Origin: JADCCX01 sp031431475
GTDB taxonomy: Bacteria > Pseudomonadota > Alphaproteobacteria > Rhizobiales > Beijerinckiaceae
Reading direction: 5' to 3'
DNA: 64,000 nucleotides
Assembly: GCA_031431475.1 (NCBI GenBank)
Contig: JANPDL010000018.1
Coordinates: forward strand, 62,001-126,000
Position 1 is the first letter of the stretch; each line of letters opens with the position of its first letter. Shown in pieces: positions 55,660-63,972 of the stretch. The position numbers and the translations under genes are program-made. Below the pieces are notes generated by a model. The model was not told the DNA's origin. It searched no databases and saw nothing but the letters and a program-made list of their open reading frames with translations.

Positions 55660-56961
55660 ATGTCAGACGAAATCTCCCCCGCGCTTCTCTTCACCCAAGC
55701 TCGCATCGTCGATCCTGCTTCAGGACGCGACGAACCCGGCGGTCTCCTGATGGAGAACGGGGTGGTCCGCGATGTCGGCCCCCATCTCAACCAACTCAAG
55801 CCGATGAACGGCGTTTCCGTGCATGATTGCCGGGGTGCCGTGATCGCGCCCGGCCTCGTTGATATGCGCGTGTTCGTGGGTGAACCGGGCGAGGAGCACC
55901 GCGAGACCTTCCGTACGGCGGGGCTTGCGGCGGCAGCGGGCGGAATCACCACGATGATCTGCCAGCCCAATACCAAGCCTCCGCTGGATGACGCGCCTTC
56001 CATCGATTTCGTCAAGCGTCGCGCGAAAGATCGCTGCATCGTGCGCGTTCACCCCATGGCGGCCCTCACCAAGGGCCTCATGGGGGAGGAAATGACTGAA
56101 TTCGGACTGCTCAAGGAGGTCGGCGCGCTCGCTTACACCGATGGCGACCGGGCCGTGATGAATGCGCAGGTCATCCGCCGCGCGCTGACCTACGGGCAGA
56201 TGTTTGATGCACTGATCGTCCAGTACTGCGAAGACCCAGATCTCGTGGGCGAAGGCGTGATGAACGATGGCGAATTCGCCGCACGCCTTGGCCTGCCGGG
56301 TGTGCCGCCAATGGCGGAGACAGTGGTTCTGGAGCGCGACCTGCGGTTGCTGGCGGCGTGTGGTGGGCGCTATCACGCGGCCCTCGTGTCCTGCATGGAC
56401 TCGCTGGATGTCCTGCGCCGCGCCAAAGCGGCGGGATTGAAAGTGACAGCAGGTGTGTCGATCAACCACCTCACATTCAACGACAACGATGTCGGTCAGT
56501 ACCGCACCTTCTTCAAGCTCGCGCCGCCTCTTCGGAGCGAGGAAGAACGGCTCGCACTGGTGGATGCGGTCGCCGAGGGCCTGATCGACGTGATCGTCTC
56601 CGATCACAACCCGCAGGACGTGGAGACCAAGCGACTCACGTTCGCCGAAGCGGCGCACGGTGCGGCGGGGCTTGAAACCATGCTGTCAGCAGGCCTTCGG
56701 CTGGTGGAAGCCGGGCAACTGACGCTGCTGCGCCTGATCGACACACTCTCCACCTCGCCATCGCGCATCCTCGGCCTGCCCACGGGCAAACTCGCGGTGG
56801 GCGCACCGGCGGATGTGATCGTGTTCGATCCAGAAGAACCGTGGGTGTGTGACCCGCAGGAGATGCGCGGGCGCTGCAAGAACACGCCGTTCGACGGCGC
56901 GAAGATGGTGGGCCGGGTGAAGACGACGGTTGTGGGGGGCAGGGTGGTGTTTGGGGGGTAG
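55660..56961 (+). CDS. Dihydroorotase-like protein lacking metal ligands (pseudo-DHOase, PyrC'/PyrX type)
   Basis: A 433-residue class I dihydroorotase homologue (VIAPGLVDMRVF, GITTMICQPNT, VSDHNPQDVETKRLTFAEAAHGAAGLE). The zinc ligands are gone: the canonical DxHxH is D68-M-R70-V-F72, the HxED histidine is Tyr (VQYCEDPDL), and the HVS histidine is Leu (AALVSC). Only the late Asp (SDHNP) remains. It therefore should not hydrolyse dihydroorotate. In Pseudomonas an inactive PyrC' is a structural partner of aspartate carbamoyltransferase; pyrB is 0.8 kb upstream, so the same role is likely. An active pyrC must exist elsewhere. Confidence 0.85.
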   Translation: MSDEISPALLFTQARIVDPASGRDEPGGLLMENGVVRDVGPHLNQLKPMNGVSVHDCRGAVIAPGLVDMRVFVGEPGEEHRETFRTAGLAAAAGGITTMICQPNTKPPLDDAPSIDFVKRRAKDRCIVRVHPMAALTKGLMGEEMTEFGLLKEVGALAYTDGDRAVMNAQVIRRALTYGQMFDALIVQYCEDPDLVGEGVMNDGEFAARLGLPGVPPMAETVVLERDLRLLAACGGRYHAALVSCMDSLDVLRRAKAAGLKVTAGVSINHLTFNDNDVGQYRTFFKLAPPLRSEEERLALVDAVAEGLIDVIVSDHNPQDVETKRLTFAEAAHGAAGLETMLSAGLRLVEAGQLTLLRLIDTLSTSPSRILGLPTGKLAVGAPADVIVFDPEEPWVCDPQEMRGRCKNTPFDGAKMVGRVKTTVVGGRVVFGG

Positions 56962-57014
56962 TGGCACGCGATAGCTGCTTTGACGCAGGTTTGATGTGAA
57001 GATAGTCTCTCGCC

Positions 57015-59117
57015 ATGAACGCCCACACTCCACCGCAGAACTTGCGCATCACAACCCACCCCTCGGTCTGCCCGCACGATTGCCCGTCGGCTTGTGCACT
57101 GGACGTGGAGGTCATAGACGGAACCACCATCGGGCGCGTGCGTGGCGCGGAGGACAATTCCTATACCGCCGGTGTGATCTGCGCGAAGGTCGCCCGCTAC
57201 GCTGAGCGCATCCACCATCCGGACCGCTTGCTGCACCCGATGAAGCGCACCGGTCCCAAGGGATCAGGGCAATTCGAGCGGATAAGCTGGGAGGAGGCAC
57301 TGGAAACCGTCGCTGCCGCCATGTTGAAGGCGGATCAGGACCACGGCGCGGAAAGCGTCTGGCCTTACTACTACGCCGGCACGATGGGTCGCGTGCAGCG
57401 CGACGGCATCAACCGGCTGCGGCACGTGAAGAAGTATTCGGGCTTCTACCAGACGATCTGCATCAACACGGCCTGGGGTGGCTTCATGGCGGGCACGGGC
57501 AAGCTCGCCGGTGTCGATCCACGCGAGATGGCGCAATCCGATTGCGTGGTGATCTGGGGCACCAATGCTGTCGCCACGCAGGTCAACGTGATGACCCACG
57601 CCATCCGCGCCCGCAAGGAGCGTGGGGCCAAGATCGTCGCCATCGACATCTACATGAATGACACGATGAAACAGGCCGATATGGCCTTGCTGCTACGTCC
57701 CGGCACGGATGGCGCGCTGGCCTGCGGCGTGATGCATGTGCTGTTCCGCGATGGCCTCGCTGACCGGGAATACATGGCGCAGTACACGGATTGCCCGGAG
57801 GAACTGGAGGCACATCTCAAGACGCGTACCCCGGAATGGGCGGCGGAAATCACCGGACTCCCGGTCGCCGAAATCGAAGCCTTCGCACGCCTGATCGGCA
57901 CGACGAAGAAGACCTTCTTTCGCCTCGGATACGGCTTCTCCCGCCAGCGCAATGGTGCGAGCAACATGCATGCTGCGCTGTGCATATCCGCCGTCACAGG
58001 CGCGTGGCTGCACGAAGGGGGAGGGGCGTTTCACAACAACGGCGGCATCTATCACCTGCACACCGGGCTGATCGAGGGGCTGGATCACTTTGATCCCAAA
58101 GTGCGCAAGCTGGAACAATCCGCCATTGGGCGCATTCTCACGGGCGATGCCTTCGCCCTGCGCAACGGCCCGCCGGTCAAGGCAATCCTCATCCAGAACA
58201 CCAATCCTGTCAGCGTCTGCCCTGAGCAGGAACTGGTGAAACAGGGGTTCGCCCGCGAAGACCTGTTCGTGGCGGTGCACGAGCAATTCATCACCGAAAC
58301 GGCGAAATACGCCGATATCCTGATGCCAGCGACGATGTTCATGGAGCACGACGATTTTTACACCGGCGGCGGCCACATGCACATCATGCTGGGCGGCAAG
58401 CTGATCGATGCACCGGGTGAGTGTCGTGAAAATCACTGGGTGATCGCCGAGCTTGCGAAACGCGTGGGGGCCGAGCATCGCGGCTTCGGCATGAGCATCC
58501 CCGAGATCATCGACGAGACACTGCAGAAATCCGGCTGGGGCACCTATGCCGAGATTAAGGCGAACAAATGGATTGTCTGCCAGCCCAGTTTCGAAACTGC
58601 GCATTATATCAACGGCTTCGCGTATCAGGATCGCAAATTCCGCTTCAAGCCGGACTGGGAGAAGGTGCCTTATGCCAAGGACGGCATGATGGGTCCGTGG
58701 AAGGACATGCCGACATTGCCCGACCATTGGGCCGTGACGGAAGCGCCTGACCAGACCTATCCGTTCAAATTGGCGACATCACCGTCGCGCAGCTATCTCA
58801 ACTCCACCTTCACCGAAACGCCAGGCTCGCAGAAGCGCGAGGGCGCACCGTCGCTGATGATGCATCCCGATGATATCGAGCGTCTGGGCCTCACCGAGGG
58901 TGGCGAGGTGATGATCGGCTCGCCTCGCGGTGAAACGCTGCTGGTGGTCAAGCGCTTCGCAGGTGTGCAGATCGGCGTGGTGATTGCGGAAGGCATTCAT
59001 CCCAATGCGGCGCACAAGGGCGGTAAGGGGATCAACACGCTGACCGATGCCGCACAGGTCGCACCGTTCGGTGGCGCTGCGTTCCACGATAACAAGGTGT
59101 GGGTACGGGCGGTTTAG
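57015..59117 (+). CDS. Molybdopterin oxidoreductase of the DMSO reductase family, cytoplasmic
   Basis: A 700-residue bis-MGD enzyme with an N-terminal 4Fe-4S cluster (CPHDCPSAC and GVICAK), the VIWGTNAVATQVNVM segment, and a C-terminal molydopterin dinucleotide-binding domain (SPSRSYLNSTFTETPG). No Tat signal, so it works in the cytoplasm. The family includes formate dehydrogenases, nitrate reductases and biotin-sulfoxide-type reductases; the active-site ligand is not obvious to me and no electron-transfer subunit is adjacent, so the substrate is open. Monocistronic, followed by a REP-like element. Confidence 0.85.
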   Translation: MNAHTPPQNLRITTHPSVCPHDCPSACALDVEVIDGTTIGRVRGAEDNSYTAGVICAKVARYAERIHHPDRLLHPMKRTGPKGSGQFERISWEEALETVAAAMLKADQDHGAESVWPYYYAGTMGRVQRDGINRLRHVKKYSGFYQTICINTAWGGFMAGTGKLAGVDPREMAQSDCVVIWGTNAVATQVNVMTHAIRARKERGAKIVAIDIYMNDTMKQADMALLLRPGTDGALACGVMHVLFRDGLADREYMAQYTDCPEELEAHLKTRTPEWAAEITGLPVAEIEAFARLIGTTKKTFFRLGYGFSRQRNGASNMHAALCISAVTGAWLHEGGGAFHNNGGIYHLHTGLIEGLDHFDPKVRKLEQSAIGRILTGDAFALRNGPPVKAILIQNTNPVSVCPEQELVKQGFAREDLFVAVHEQFITETAKYADILMPATMFMEHDDFYTGGGHMHIMLGGKLIDAPGECRENHWVIAELAKRVGAEHRGFGMSIPEIIDETLQKSGWGTYAEIKANKWIVCQPSFETAHYINGFAYQDRKFRFKPDWEKVPYAKDGMMGPWKDMPTLPDHWAVTEAPDQTYPFKLATSPSRSYLNSTFTETPGSQKREGAPSLMMHPDDIERLGLTEGGEVMIGSPRGETLLVVKRFAGVQIGVVIAEGIHPNAAHKGGKGINTLTDAAQVAPFGGAAFHDNKVWVRAV

Positions 59118-59123
59118 GGGATA

Positions 59124-59236
59124 GTGCGTTTCTCGAGGCTCGCCAAAGGGCTCGCACCTCGAAATGAGGGGAGCGGGGTTTGCAGGAATCTCCTTATTTC
59201 GAGGTGCGGAGCGAAGCGAAGCCTCGAGAAACGCAC
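59124..59236. repeat. Long REP-like inverted repeat
   Basis: Two ~45-bp arms (59124-59169 and 59192-59236) are inverted copies: outer GTGCGTTTCTCGAGGCT and inner GCACCTCGAAAT/ATTTCGAGGTGC blocks are identical, with a diverged middle; 22-bp centre. The composition matches the intergenic palindromes common in Hyphomicrobiales genomes. It starts 7 bp after the molybdopterin gene stop and could also end its transcript. No second copy in the window. Confidence 0.8.
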
Positions 59237-59316
59237 AATGCTTCAACCCCTCCTTCCTCTTGCCAGTCTATCGTCATCGTGCTGATTGCCTGACATAGAA
59301 CGCAAGGAACCACTGC

Positions 59317-60549
59317 ATGTCGCTGGGCAAACTGTCATCGCTGCTGAAGCGCTTCATCGAGAAGGGCACGCTCAACGTCATCGACATGGCGGGTGTCCGA
59401 AGCGTCTTCGGCGGCGGCAAGGACGGCCCTTCGGTCACAGTGCGGATGAAGGACGACAAGGTCGCGGACAAGATATTCTGGAACCCGGAGCTGGCCTTTC
59501 CCGAGGCCTACATGGAAGACCGTATCGCCTTTGAGGAGGACACTACGGTCTATGATCTGCTGCTGCTCTTTTCGGTCAACCGCAAGGCGCTTGGTGGCCA
59601 CCCCGTGCAGCAGGCCTTGCGCAACGGCTGGCGCGCGGTGCGGCGTTTCCAGCAGCAGAACTCGCTGATTCAGGCCTCGAAGAACATCAAGCATCACTAT
59701 GATATCAAACCGGAATTCTACCAGCTCTGGCTTGATCCGACGATGAACTATTCCTGCGCCTATTATACGCATCCCGACAATTCCCTGGAGCAGGCGCAGA
59801 TGGACAAGATGCGCCATATCGCGGCGAAGCTGCGGCTCCAGCCCGGTATGAGTGTCGCGGAAGTCGGCTCCGGCTGGGGCGGGCTGGCCTGCTATCTTGC
59901 GAAGAATTTCGGCGTCACGGTCACATCGGTATCGCTCTCGCCCGAGCAGATCGCGGTGGCGAAACAGCGCGCTATCGACATGGATGTGGCGGACCGCGTG
60001 ACGTTCCTTGAGCAGGATTACCGCAACATGAGCGGCACCTATGACCGCGTCATCTCCATCGCCATGATGGAAGCCATCGGCATCAGCAATTTCGACAATT
60101 ATTTCACCAAGCTGAAAAGCCTTATGAAGCCCGGTGGATATGGTCTGGTCCATGCCATCGGCCGCATGTCACCGCCCGGCACCACGGCACCCTTTATCCG
60201 CAAATACATCTTCCCCGGCGGTTATTGCCCGGCGATGTCGGAGGTTTTCGCCTCGACCGAGCGCACCGGAACCTGGGTGGCGGACTGCGAGATTCTCCGC
60301 TTGCATTACTACTGGACGCTGAAGGCATGGCGAAAGAACTTCGAGAAGGCCCGCCCGCAGGTAGTTGCGATGTTCGACGAGCGCTTCTGCCGGATGTGGG
60401 AGTTCTATCTCATTTCCTGCGAGCTTGGCTTCCTGCACGGCTCCAACATGATCTACCAGATCATCATCAGTGAGAAACGCGACGATGTGCCGGTTCTGCG
60501 CGATTTCATCCAGGACGATGAGCGGGCGTTGATGGTGAGGGGTGTTTGA
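59317..60549 (+). CDS. Cyclopropane-fatty-acid-synthase-like SAM methyltransferase
   Basis: A 410-residue member of the mycolic acid/cyclopropane fatty acid synthase family, which modifies acyl chains of membrane lipids with SAM. The N-terminal ~100 residues form the lipid-binding domain; NIKHHYDIKPEFYQLWLDPTMNYSCAYY starts the catalytic part, EVGSGWGGLACYLA near residue 182 binds SAM, and SIAMMEAIG follows. The C-terminal part has the bicarbonate-site-like region FEARPQ... in altered form (FEKARPQVV). Whether it makes cyclopropane or methyl-branched lipid is not decidable here. ATG 59317 behind AAGGAA. Confidence 0.88.
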   Translation: MSLGKLSSLLKRFIEKGTLNVIDMAGVRSVFGGGKDGPSVTVRMKDDKVADKIFWNPELAFPEAYMEDRIAFEEDTTVYDLLLLFSVNRKALGGHPVQQALRNGWRAVRRFQQQNSLIQASKNIKHHYDIKPEFYQLWLDPTMNYSCAYYTHPDNSLEQAQMDKMRHIAAKLRLQPGMSVAEVGSGWGGLACYLAKNFGVTVTSVSLSPEQIAVAKQRAIDMDVADRVTFLEQDYRNMSGTYDRVISIAMMEAIGISNFDNYFTKLKSLMKPGGYGLVHAIGRMSPPGTTAPFIRKYIFPGGYCPAMSEVFASTERTGTWVADCEILRLHYYWTLKAWRKNFEKARPQVVAMFDERFCRMWEFYLISCELGFLHGSNMIYQIIISEKRDDVPVLRDFIQDDERALMVRGV

Positions 60550-60556
60550 AGTCACA

Positions 60557-60592
60557 GCATCCGCTCTTTGCACAAGAGCGGATGCCATTTTT
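60557..60592 (+). terminator. Rho-independent terminator between convergent genes
   Basis: A perfect 12-bp stem (60557-60568 with 60574-60585), 5-nt loop and five T after CA. It ends the methyltransferase gene; the RTX gene converges from 60619. Confidence 0.95.
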
Positions 60593-60618
60593 CTGGATGT
60601 TTCCTGTAGATTCGAAAT

Positions 60619-61632
60619 TTACAGGAAAATATAGCTACCATCATCAAATTTGACGAGATCGATTTCAGTCATTGTTATTGTTTGCTCAACAATGTCATTG
60701 ACGGTGCGCGTGAACTCATATGCATTAACGCCTGACATTTCAAAATGCCATTCGTCGATTGTTCCACCCAGCAAGGCTATATCAAAATCCTCAGCCTTTG
60801 CTGTGGGATAATTGCCACCAAAAACCAGATTGTTGCCTTCATGTAGGTCAAATGTATCGTCGCCGTCGCCGCCAGATAGAAAATTGTTTCCCGCTCCGCT
60901 GATAATTAAATCATTTCCGCCTTGTCCACTTATAGTATCGTCACCTGCACCACCATCAAGTGTATTGTCCCCTGCATTTCCATGGATCGAGTCGTCGAAG
61001 GATGAACCCTTAATGTTCTCGATGCCGAAAAGCTTGTCCTTGCCCCCACCGGGAACGCCTTTGTCGCCATCGTTACTGGATCCGTAGAGAGTAACTAAGA
61101 CTGTCCCGACTGAATTCTCAAACGAGACAGTATCTATCCCGGTCCCGCCGACCAGAACATCGTTACCGTCCCCGCCATCCAGCGTATCGTCGCCGCTGCC
61201 GCCATAGAGCGTGTCATTGCCGGTGCCGCCGAACAGGACATCATTGCCACGGCCACCGAAGAGTTGATCGTTGCCTTCGTTACCAAACAATGCGTCGCCG
61301 TCATCACCACCCATGAGGTAGTCGTTGCCGCCGCCACCGAAGAGGAAATCTTCGCCTGCATCACCAATGATCAGGTCGTTGCCGTTGCCGCCAAAAATGA
61401 AATCGTTGCCCAGAGATCCCAGCAGCCCGCAGTTTGAATCGTCAGGAGCGAAATAGAACGCGTTGTAGGGAACGTAGTTGATGTTTCCCGCGCCGTTCAC
61501 GTTCAGCCAGTCGGTTGCGGGATGATAGTTTCCCAAAAGGAGCTCGACGAACGAATTGGCGTCGTAATCCTTTGTCGCGAAGAGTGGTGTGGGTTTTCCG
61601 GAGCCTGCGAATGTGGATGAAGTCGATTTCAT
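60619..61632 (-). CDS. RTX calcium-binding secreted protein
   Basis: A 337-residue protein with about 15 nonapeptide repeats of GGxGxDxLx type in two blocks (~75-170 and ~225-285), separated by an ENSVGTVLVTLYG segment. The repeats fold into a calcium beta-roll. It lacks a signal peptide and ends in a hydrophobic/aspartate pattern (IDLVKFDDGSYIFL) as type I secretion substrates do. N-terminal ~70 residues show no enzyme motif, so it may be a structural or surface protein. ATG 61632 follows GGGAGA; no type I secretion genes are nearby. Confidence 0.85.
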   Translation of the reverse strand: MKSTSSTFAGSGKPTPLFATKDYDANSFVELLLGNYHPATDWLNVNGAGNINYVPYNAFYFAPDDSNCGLLGSLGNDFIFGGNGNDLIIGDAGEDFLFGGGGNDYLMGGDDGDALFGNEGNDQLFGGRGNDVLFGGTGNDTLYGGSGDDTLDGGDGNDVLVGGTGIDTVSFENSVGTVLVTLYGSSNDGDKGVPGGGKDKLFGIENIKGSSFDDSIHGNAGDNTLDGGAGDDTISGQGGNDLIISGAGNNFLSGGDGDDTFDLHEGNNLVFGGNYPTAKAEDFDIALLGGTIDEWHFEMSGVNAYEFTRTVNDIVEQTITMTEIDLVKFDDGSYIFL

Positions 61633-61762
61633 GGGTCTCTCCCTGAGTTTGCGACATCGGCCCGATGCGCTATCAGTCCACCCTTGGTCCGGTTTGCCCC
61701 GGTTTCGCCTCATTGCCGAAACCCGGCATGGTTTCTTTTAACCCTGATGGAACTTCTCTAAA

Positions 61763-62242
61763 ATGCCGCTCTATTTCGCCTACGGTGCCAACATGGATGT
61801 CGCGGCCATGGCCAAGCGCTGCCCGTCGTCGAAGCCGGTTGGCCTCGCACGCCTGCCACGCCACCGTTGGATCATCTCGACCGACGGCTACGCCAATGTG
61901 GTGCGTGATCCGCGCCGGGATGTGCATGGCATGCTGTGGGAACTGGCGCTGTCCGATGTGCCCGTTCTCGACCGTTTCGAGGATGTGCCGAGGCTCTACC
62001 GCAAGGTGAACCAGCCCGTTATCTCGACCGCTGGCATCCGCCGGGCGCTGGTCTATGTCGGCCGTGCGACCGAGGCAGGACGGCCAAGGCCGGGGTATCT
62101 TGATGATGTGATGCGCGCGGCCGAGGCTGCTAGTTTGCCTGCCGCAAGCGTGGCCGAGATGCGCAAGTTCGGAGAGATGCGGCCCGGCATTGCGGCACCC
62201 GCTACGGTGGCGAAGGCGCAGAAGTGGGTTTGGACGCCGTAG
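61763..62242 (+). CDS. Gamma-glutamylcyclotransferase-like (AIG2/GGCT fold) protein
   Basis: A 159-residue GGCT-fold protein. The phosphate/substrate loop is YFAYGANM at residues 4-11 and the probable catalytic glutamate is in LDRFEDVP near residue 73, followed by YRKV. The family cyclises gamma-glutamyl amines to 5-oxoproline, as in glutathione turnover. Start ATG 61763; the stop is 6 bp from the converging secreted-protein gene. Confidence 0.82.
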   Translation: MPLYFAYGANMDVAAMAKRCPSSKPVGLARLPRHRWIISTDGYANVVRDPRRDVHGMLWELALSDVPVLDRFEDVPRLYRKVNQPVISTAGIRRALVYVGRATEAGRPRPGYLDDVMRAAEAASLPAASVAEMRKFGEMRPGIAAPATVAKAQKWVWTP

Positions 62243-62248
62243 CTGGAC

Positions 62249-62617
62249 TTACGGCGAGCGCCGAACCACGCCATCCTTGATGAACATCTCGAACGGCGTT
62301 GTGCCAGCAGCACTGCCATCCTTGGCGCGCCATTTGCCGTTGGCGCAATGGATGCCGCCCTGCTTGGGCAATGCGTCGAAAGTGATCTCGTTCTGGAAGG
62401 TCGCGCCATCCGGCATCTTGACCGAGAAATCCGTGTTGCAGGCGTTGCCGGACACCACCGGCTTGTAGCCGTCGATCATCACACCACCACCGCCGGTGCT
62501 TTCGAACGGGTTCACAAGGCGCGGCCAGCTTTCATAGGCCGGTTCCTGCGCCCGGACGGACTGAACGGTGGCGAGGGCGAGCAGAACAGCGGCAGCGCCG
62601 AGTGCGAGACGAACCAT
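62249..62617 (-). CDS. Small secreted protein, unknown function
   Basis: A 122-residue protein with a clear signal peptide (MVRLALGAAAVLLALATVQSVRAQ) and a mature part with two cysteines (GNACNTDFSV and GIHCANGKW) that may form a disulfide. Repeated glycine-rich SGG/GGGG turns; no known motif. ATG 62617 behind GGAGGAT; the frame is open to 62806 but that part is out of context. It lies 62 bp downstream of lipB on the same strand and may be co-transcribed. Confidence 0.7.
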   Translation of the reverse strand: MVRLALGAAAVLLALATVQSVRAQEPAYESWPRLVNPFESTGGGGVMIDGYKPVVSGNACNTDFSVKMPDGATFQNEITFDALPKQGGIHCANGKWRAKDGSAAGTTPFEMFIKDGVVRRSP

Positions 62618-62679
62618 GATGTATCCTCCAGAACAGATGTTGTGATGGGAATACCCGGCGGCTGGGCCTTTGGATGCAG

Positions 62680-63387
62680 TCAGGCGATATCGCCGAAAAC
62701 CTCCTGGAAGGCAGCTTTCAGCGCCGCATCCGCATCCGCCATCGTCACGGGCAAGCCCAGATCGACGAGGCTCGTCACGCCGAAATGCCGCTCGGCCACA
62801 CCGCACGGCACGATACCGCTGAAATGAGATAGATCTGGCTCCACATTCAGCGATATCCCGTGGAATGTCACCCAGCGCCGCACGCGGATGCCGATGGCAG
62901 CGATCTTGTCCTCGGCCATGCTGCCATCAATGCCCGGCGGTTTGTCCCGCCGCTTCACCCAGACACCGACCCGGTCTTCCCGACGCTCCGCCGTCACGTT
63001 GAAGCGGGCGAGCGCATCGATGATCCAGGCCTCAAGCGCCGCCACGAACCGGCGGAGATCTTTCGCCCGCCGCTCCAGATCGAGCATTACATAGGCCACA
63101 CGCTGTCCGGGTCCGTGATAGGTGAACTGGCCCCCGCGCCCAGTGTCGAAAACCGGGAAGCGCCGGTCCAGAAGATCAGCCGCGCGGGCGCTGGTGCCGG
63201 ATGTATAGAGCGGTGGATGCTCCACCAGCCAGATACGCTCGGCGGCGCTGCCTTGGGCAATGGCGGAGGCCAGCCGCTCCATCTCGGCCACGGCATCCGG
63301 ATAGGCCACAAGCCCTTCCGCCACCACCCATTCCACACGAGGTGACCCTGCGGAAGGGAGCAGCTTTGTTGTCAGATCATCCCGCAT
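62680..63387 (-). CDS. lipB: Octanoyl-[ACP]:protein N-octanoyltransferase
   Basis: Moves octanoate from ACP to lipoyl domains, the step before LipA. The 235-residue protein has FTYHGPGQRVAYVMLDL, the catalytic lysine in EDKIAAIGIRVRRWVTFHG and the catalytic cysteine in GIVPCGV. Length is normal. ATG 63387. Divergent from the FliN gene with 98 bp between. Confidence 0.95.
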   Translation of the reverse strand: MRDDLTTKLLPSAGSPRVEWVVAEGLVAYPDAVAEMERLASAIAQGSAAERIWLVEHPPLYTSGTSARAADLLDRRFPVFDTGRGGQFTYHGPGQRVAYVMLDLERRAKDLRRFVAALEAWIIDALARFNVTAERREDRVGVWVKRRDKPPGIDGSMAEDKIAAIGIRVRRWVTFHGISLNVEPDLSHFSGIVPCGVAERHFGVTSLVDLGLPVTMADADAALKAAFQEVFGDIA

Positions 63388-63485
63388 GTTAACCTGCTAT
63401 TGACCATGTTCACCGATACTTCGCTCAGTGGCTCCTCGGCAACATCCGATCGAGAATCAAACAAGCCCGTACAAGGACATACACA

Positions 63486-63731
63486 TTGGCGACACTCGAT
63501 AAGGTTTCAGTTGAGGTTTCAGTTGTTCTCGGGCGTGCCAAGATGCCGATCCACCAGCTGCTCCGCATGGGCCGCGGTGCGGTGATCGAGCTGGAATCGG
63601 GTGAAGAAGACGAAGTCGAGATTCTTGCCAATGATCTGCCTGTCGCGCGCGGCCTTGTGGTCGTACAGGGCAACCGCATCGCGGTGGAAGTGCGGGAACT
63701 CATCAAGCGCCCAAGCGGTCTTGATTCCTGA
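63486..63731 (+). CDS. FliN/SpoA-domain flagellar motor switch protein, short form
   Basis: An 81-residue protein that is one SpoA (surface presentation of antigens) domain: VSVEVSVVLGRAKMPIHQLLRMGRGAVIELESGEEDEVEILANDLPVARGLVVVQGNRIAVEV, broken over the FliN fold, with the GRGAVIEL and NDLPVARG hallmarks. FliN is part of the flagellar C-ring. E. coli FliN is 137 residues; the N-terminal extension is absent. Start is TTG 63486 behind AAGGA. No other flagellar gene is in the window. Its stop lies in copy 1 of a 23-bp tandem repeat. Confidence 0.8.
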   Translation: MATLDKVSVEVSVVLGRAKMPIHQLLRMGRGAVIELESGEEDEVEILANDLPVARGLVVVQGNRIAVEVRELIKRPSGLDS

Positions 63732-63783
63732 AGCATTGCGGTCTTGATTCCTGAAGCATTGCGGTCTTGATTCCTGAAGCATT
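63715..63783 (+). repeat. Three perfect 23-bp tandem repeats over the 3' end of fliN
   Basis: Copies at 63715-63737, 63738-63760 and 63761-63783 are identical. The unit starts GCGGTC and ends GAAGCATT. The FliN stop (TGA 63729-63731) is in copy 1, so extra copies do not alter the protein. Confidence 0.97.
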
Positions 63784-63848
63784 GAAAAGCTTGCGGAAAG
63801 GGCTTGTCAGGGGGGTAACCCTTTGCTACCCCGCTGCATCCTCAGTTC

Positions 63849-63933
63849 GCGGCCATGGCGGAATTGGTAGACGCACTACCTTGAGGTGGTAGCGGGGAGA
63901 CCCGTGATGGTTCGAGTCCATTTGGCCGCACCA
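63849..63933 (+). tRNA. tRNA-Leu (anticodon GAG)
   Basis: Acceptor stem GCGGCCA/TGGCCGC, D-arm with GGTAGACGC, anticodon stem CTACC/GGTAG with loop TTGAGGT giving anticodon GAG, a long class II variable arm, T-loop GGTTCGAGTCC and encoded ACCA. It reads CUC and CUU leucine codons. A terminator follows directly. Confidence 0.97.
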
Positions 63934-63939
63934 ATATTG

Positions 63940-63972
63940 AAAAGCCCCGTCAAGTGATTGGCGGGGCTTTTT
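63940..63972 (+). terminator. Rho-independent terminator after tRNA-Leu
   Basis: AAAAGCCCCG (63940-63949) pairs with CGGGGCTTTT (63962-63971) across a 12-nt loop and ends in T. It begins 7 bp after the tRNA CCA. Confidence 0.92.

Noticed and set aside
60800..61400. Repetitive DNA resembling a CRISPR or tandem array
   Set aside because: The periodicity comes from codons of the RTX glycine/aspartate repeats; the units are not identical and have no spacers.
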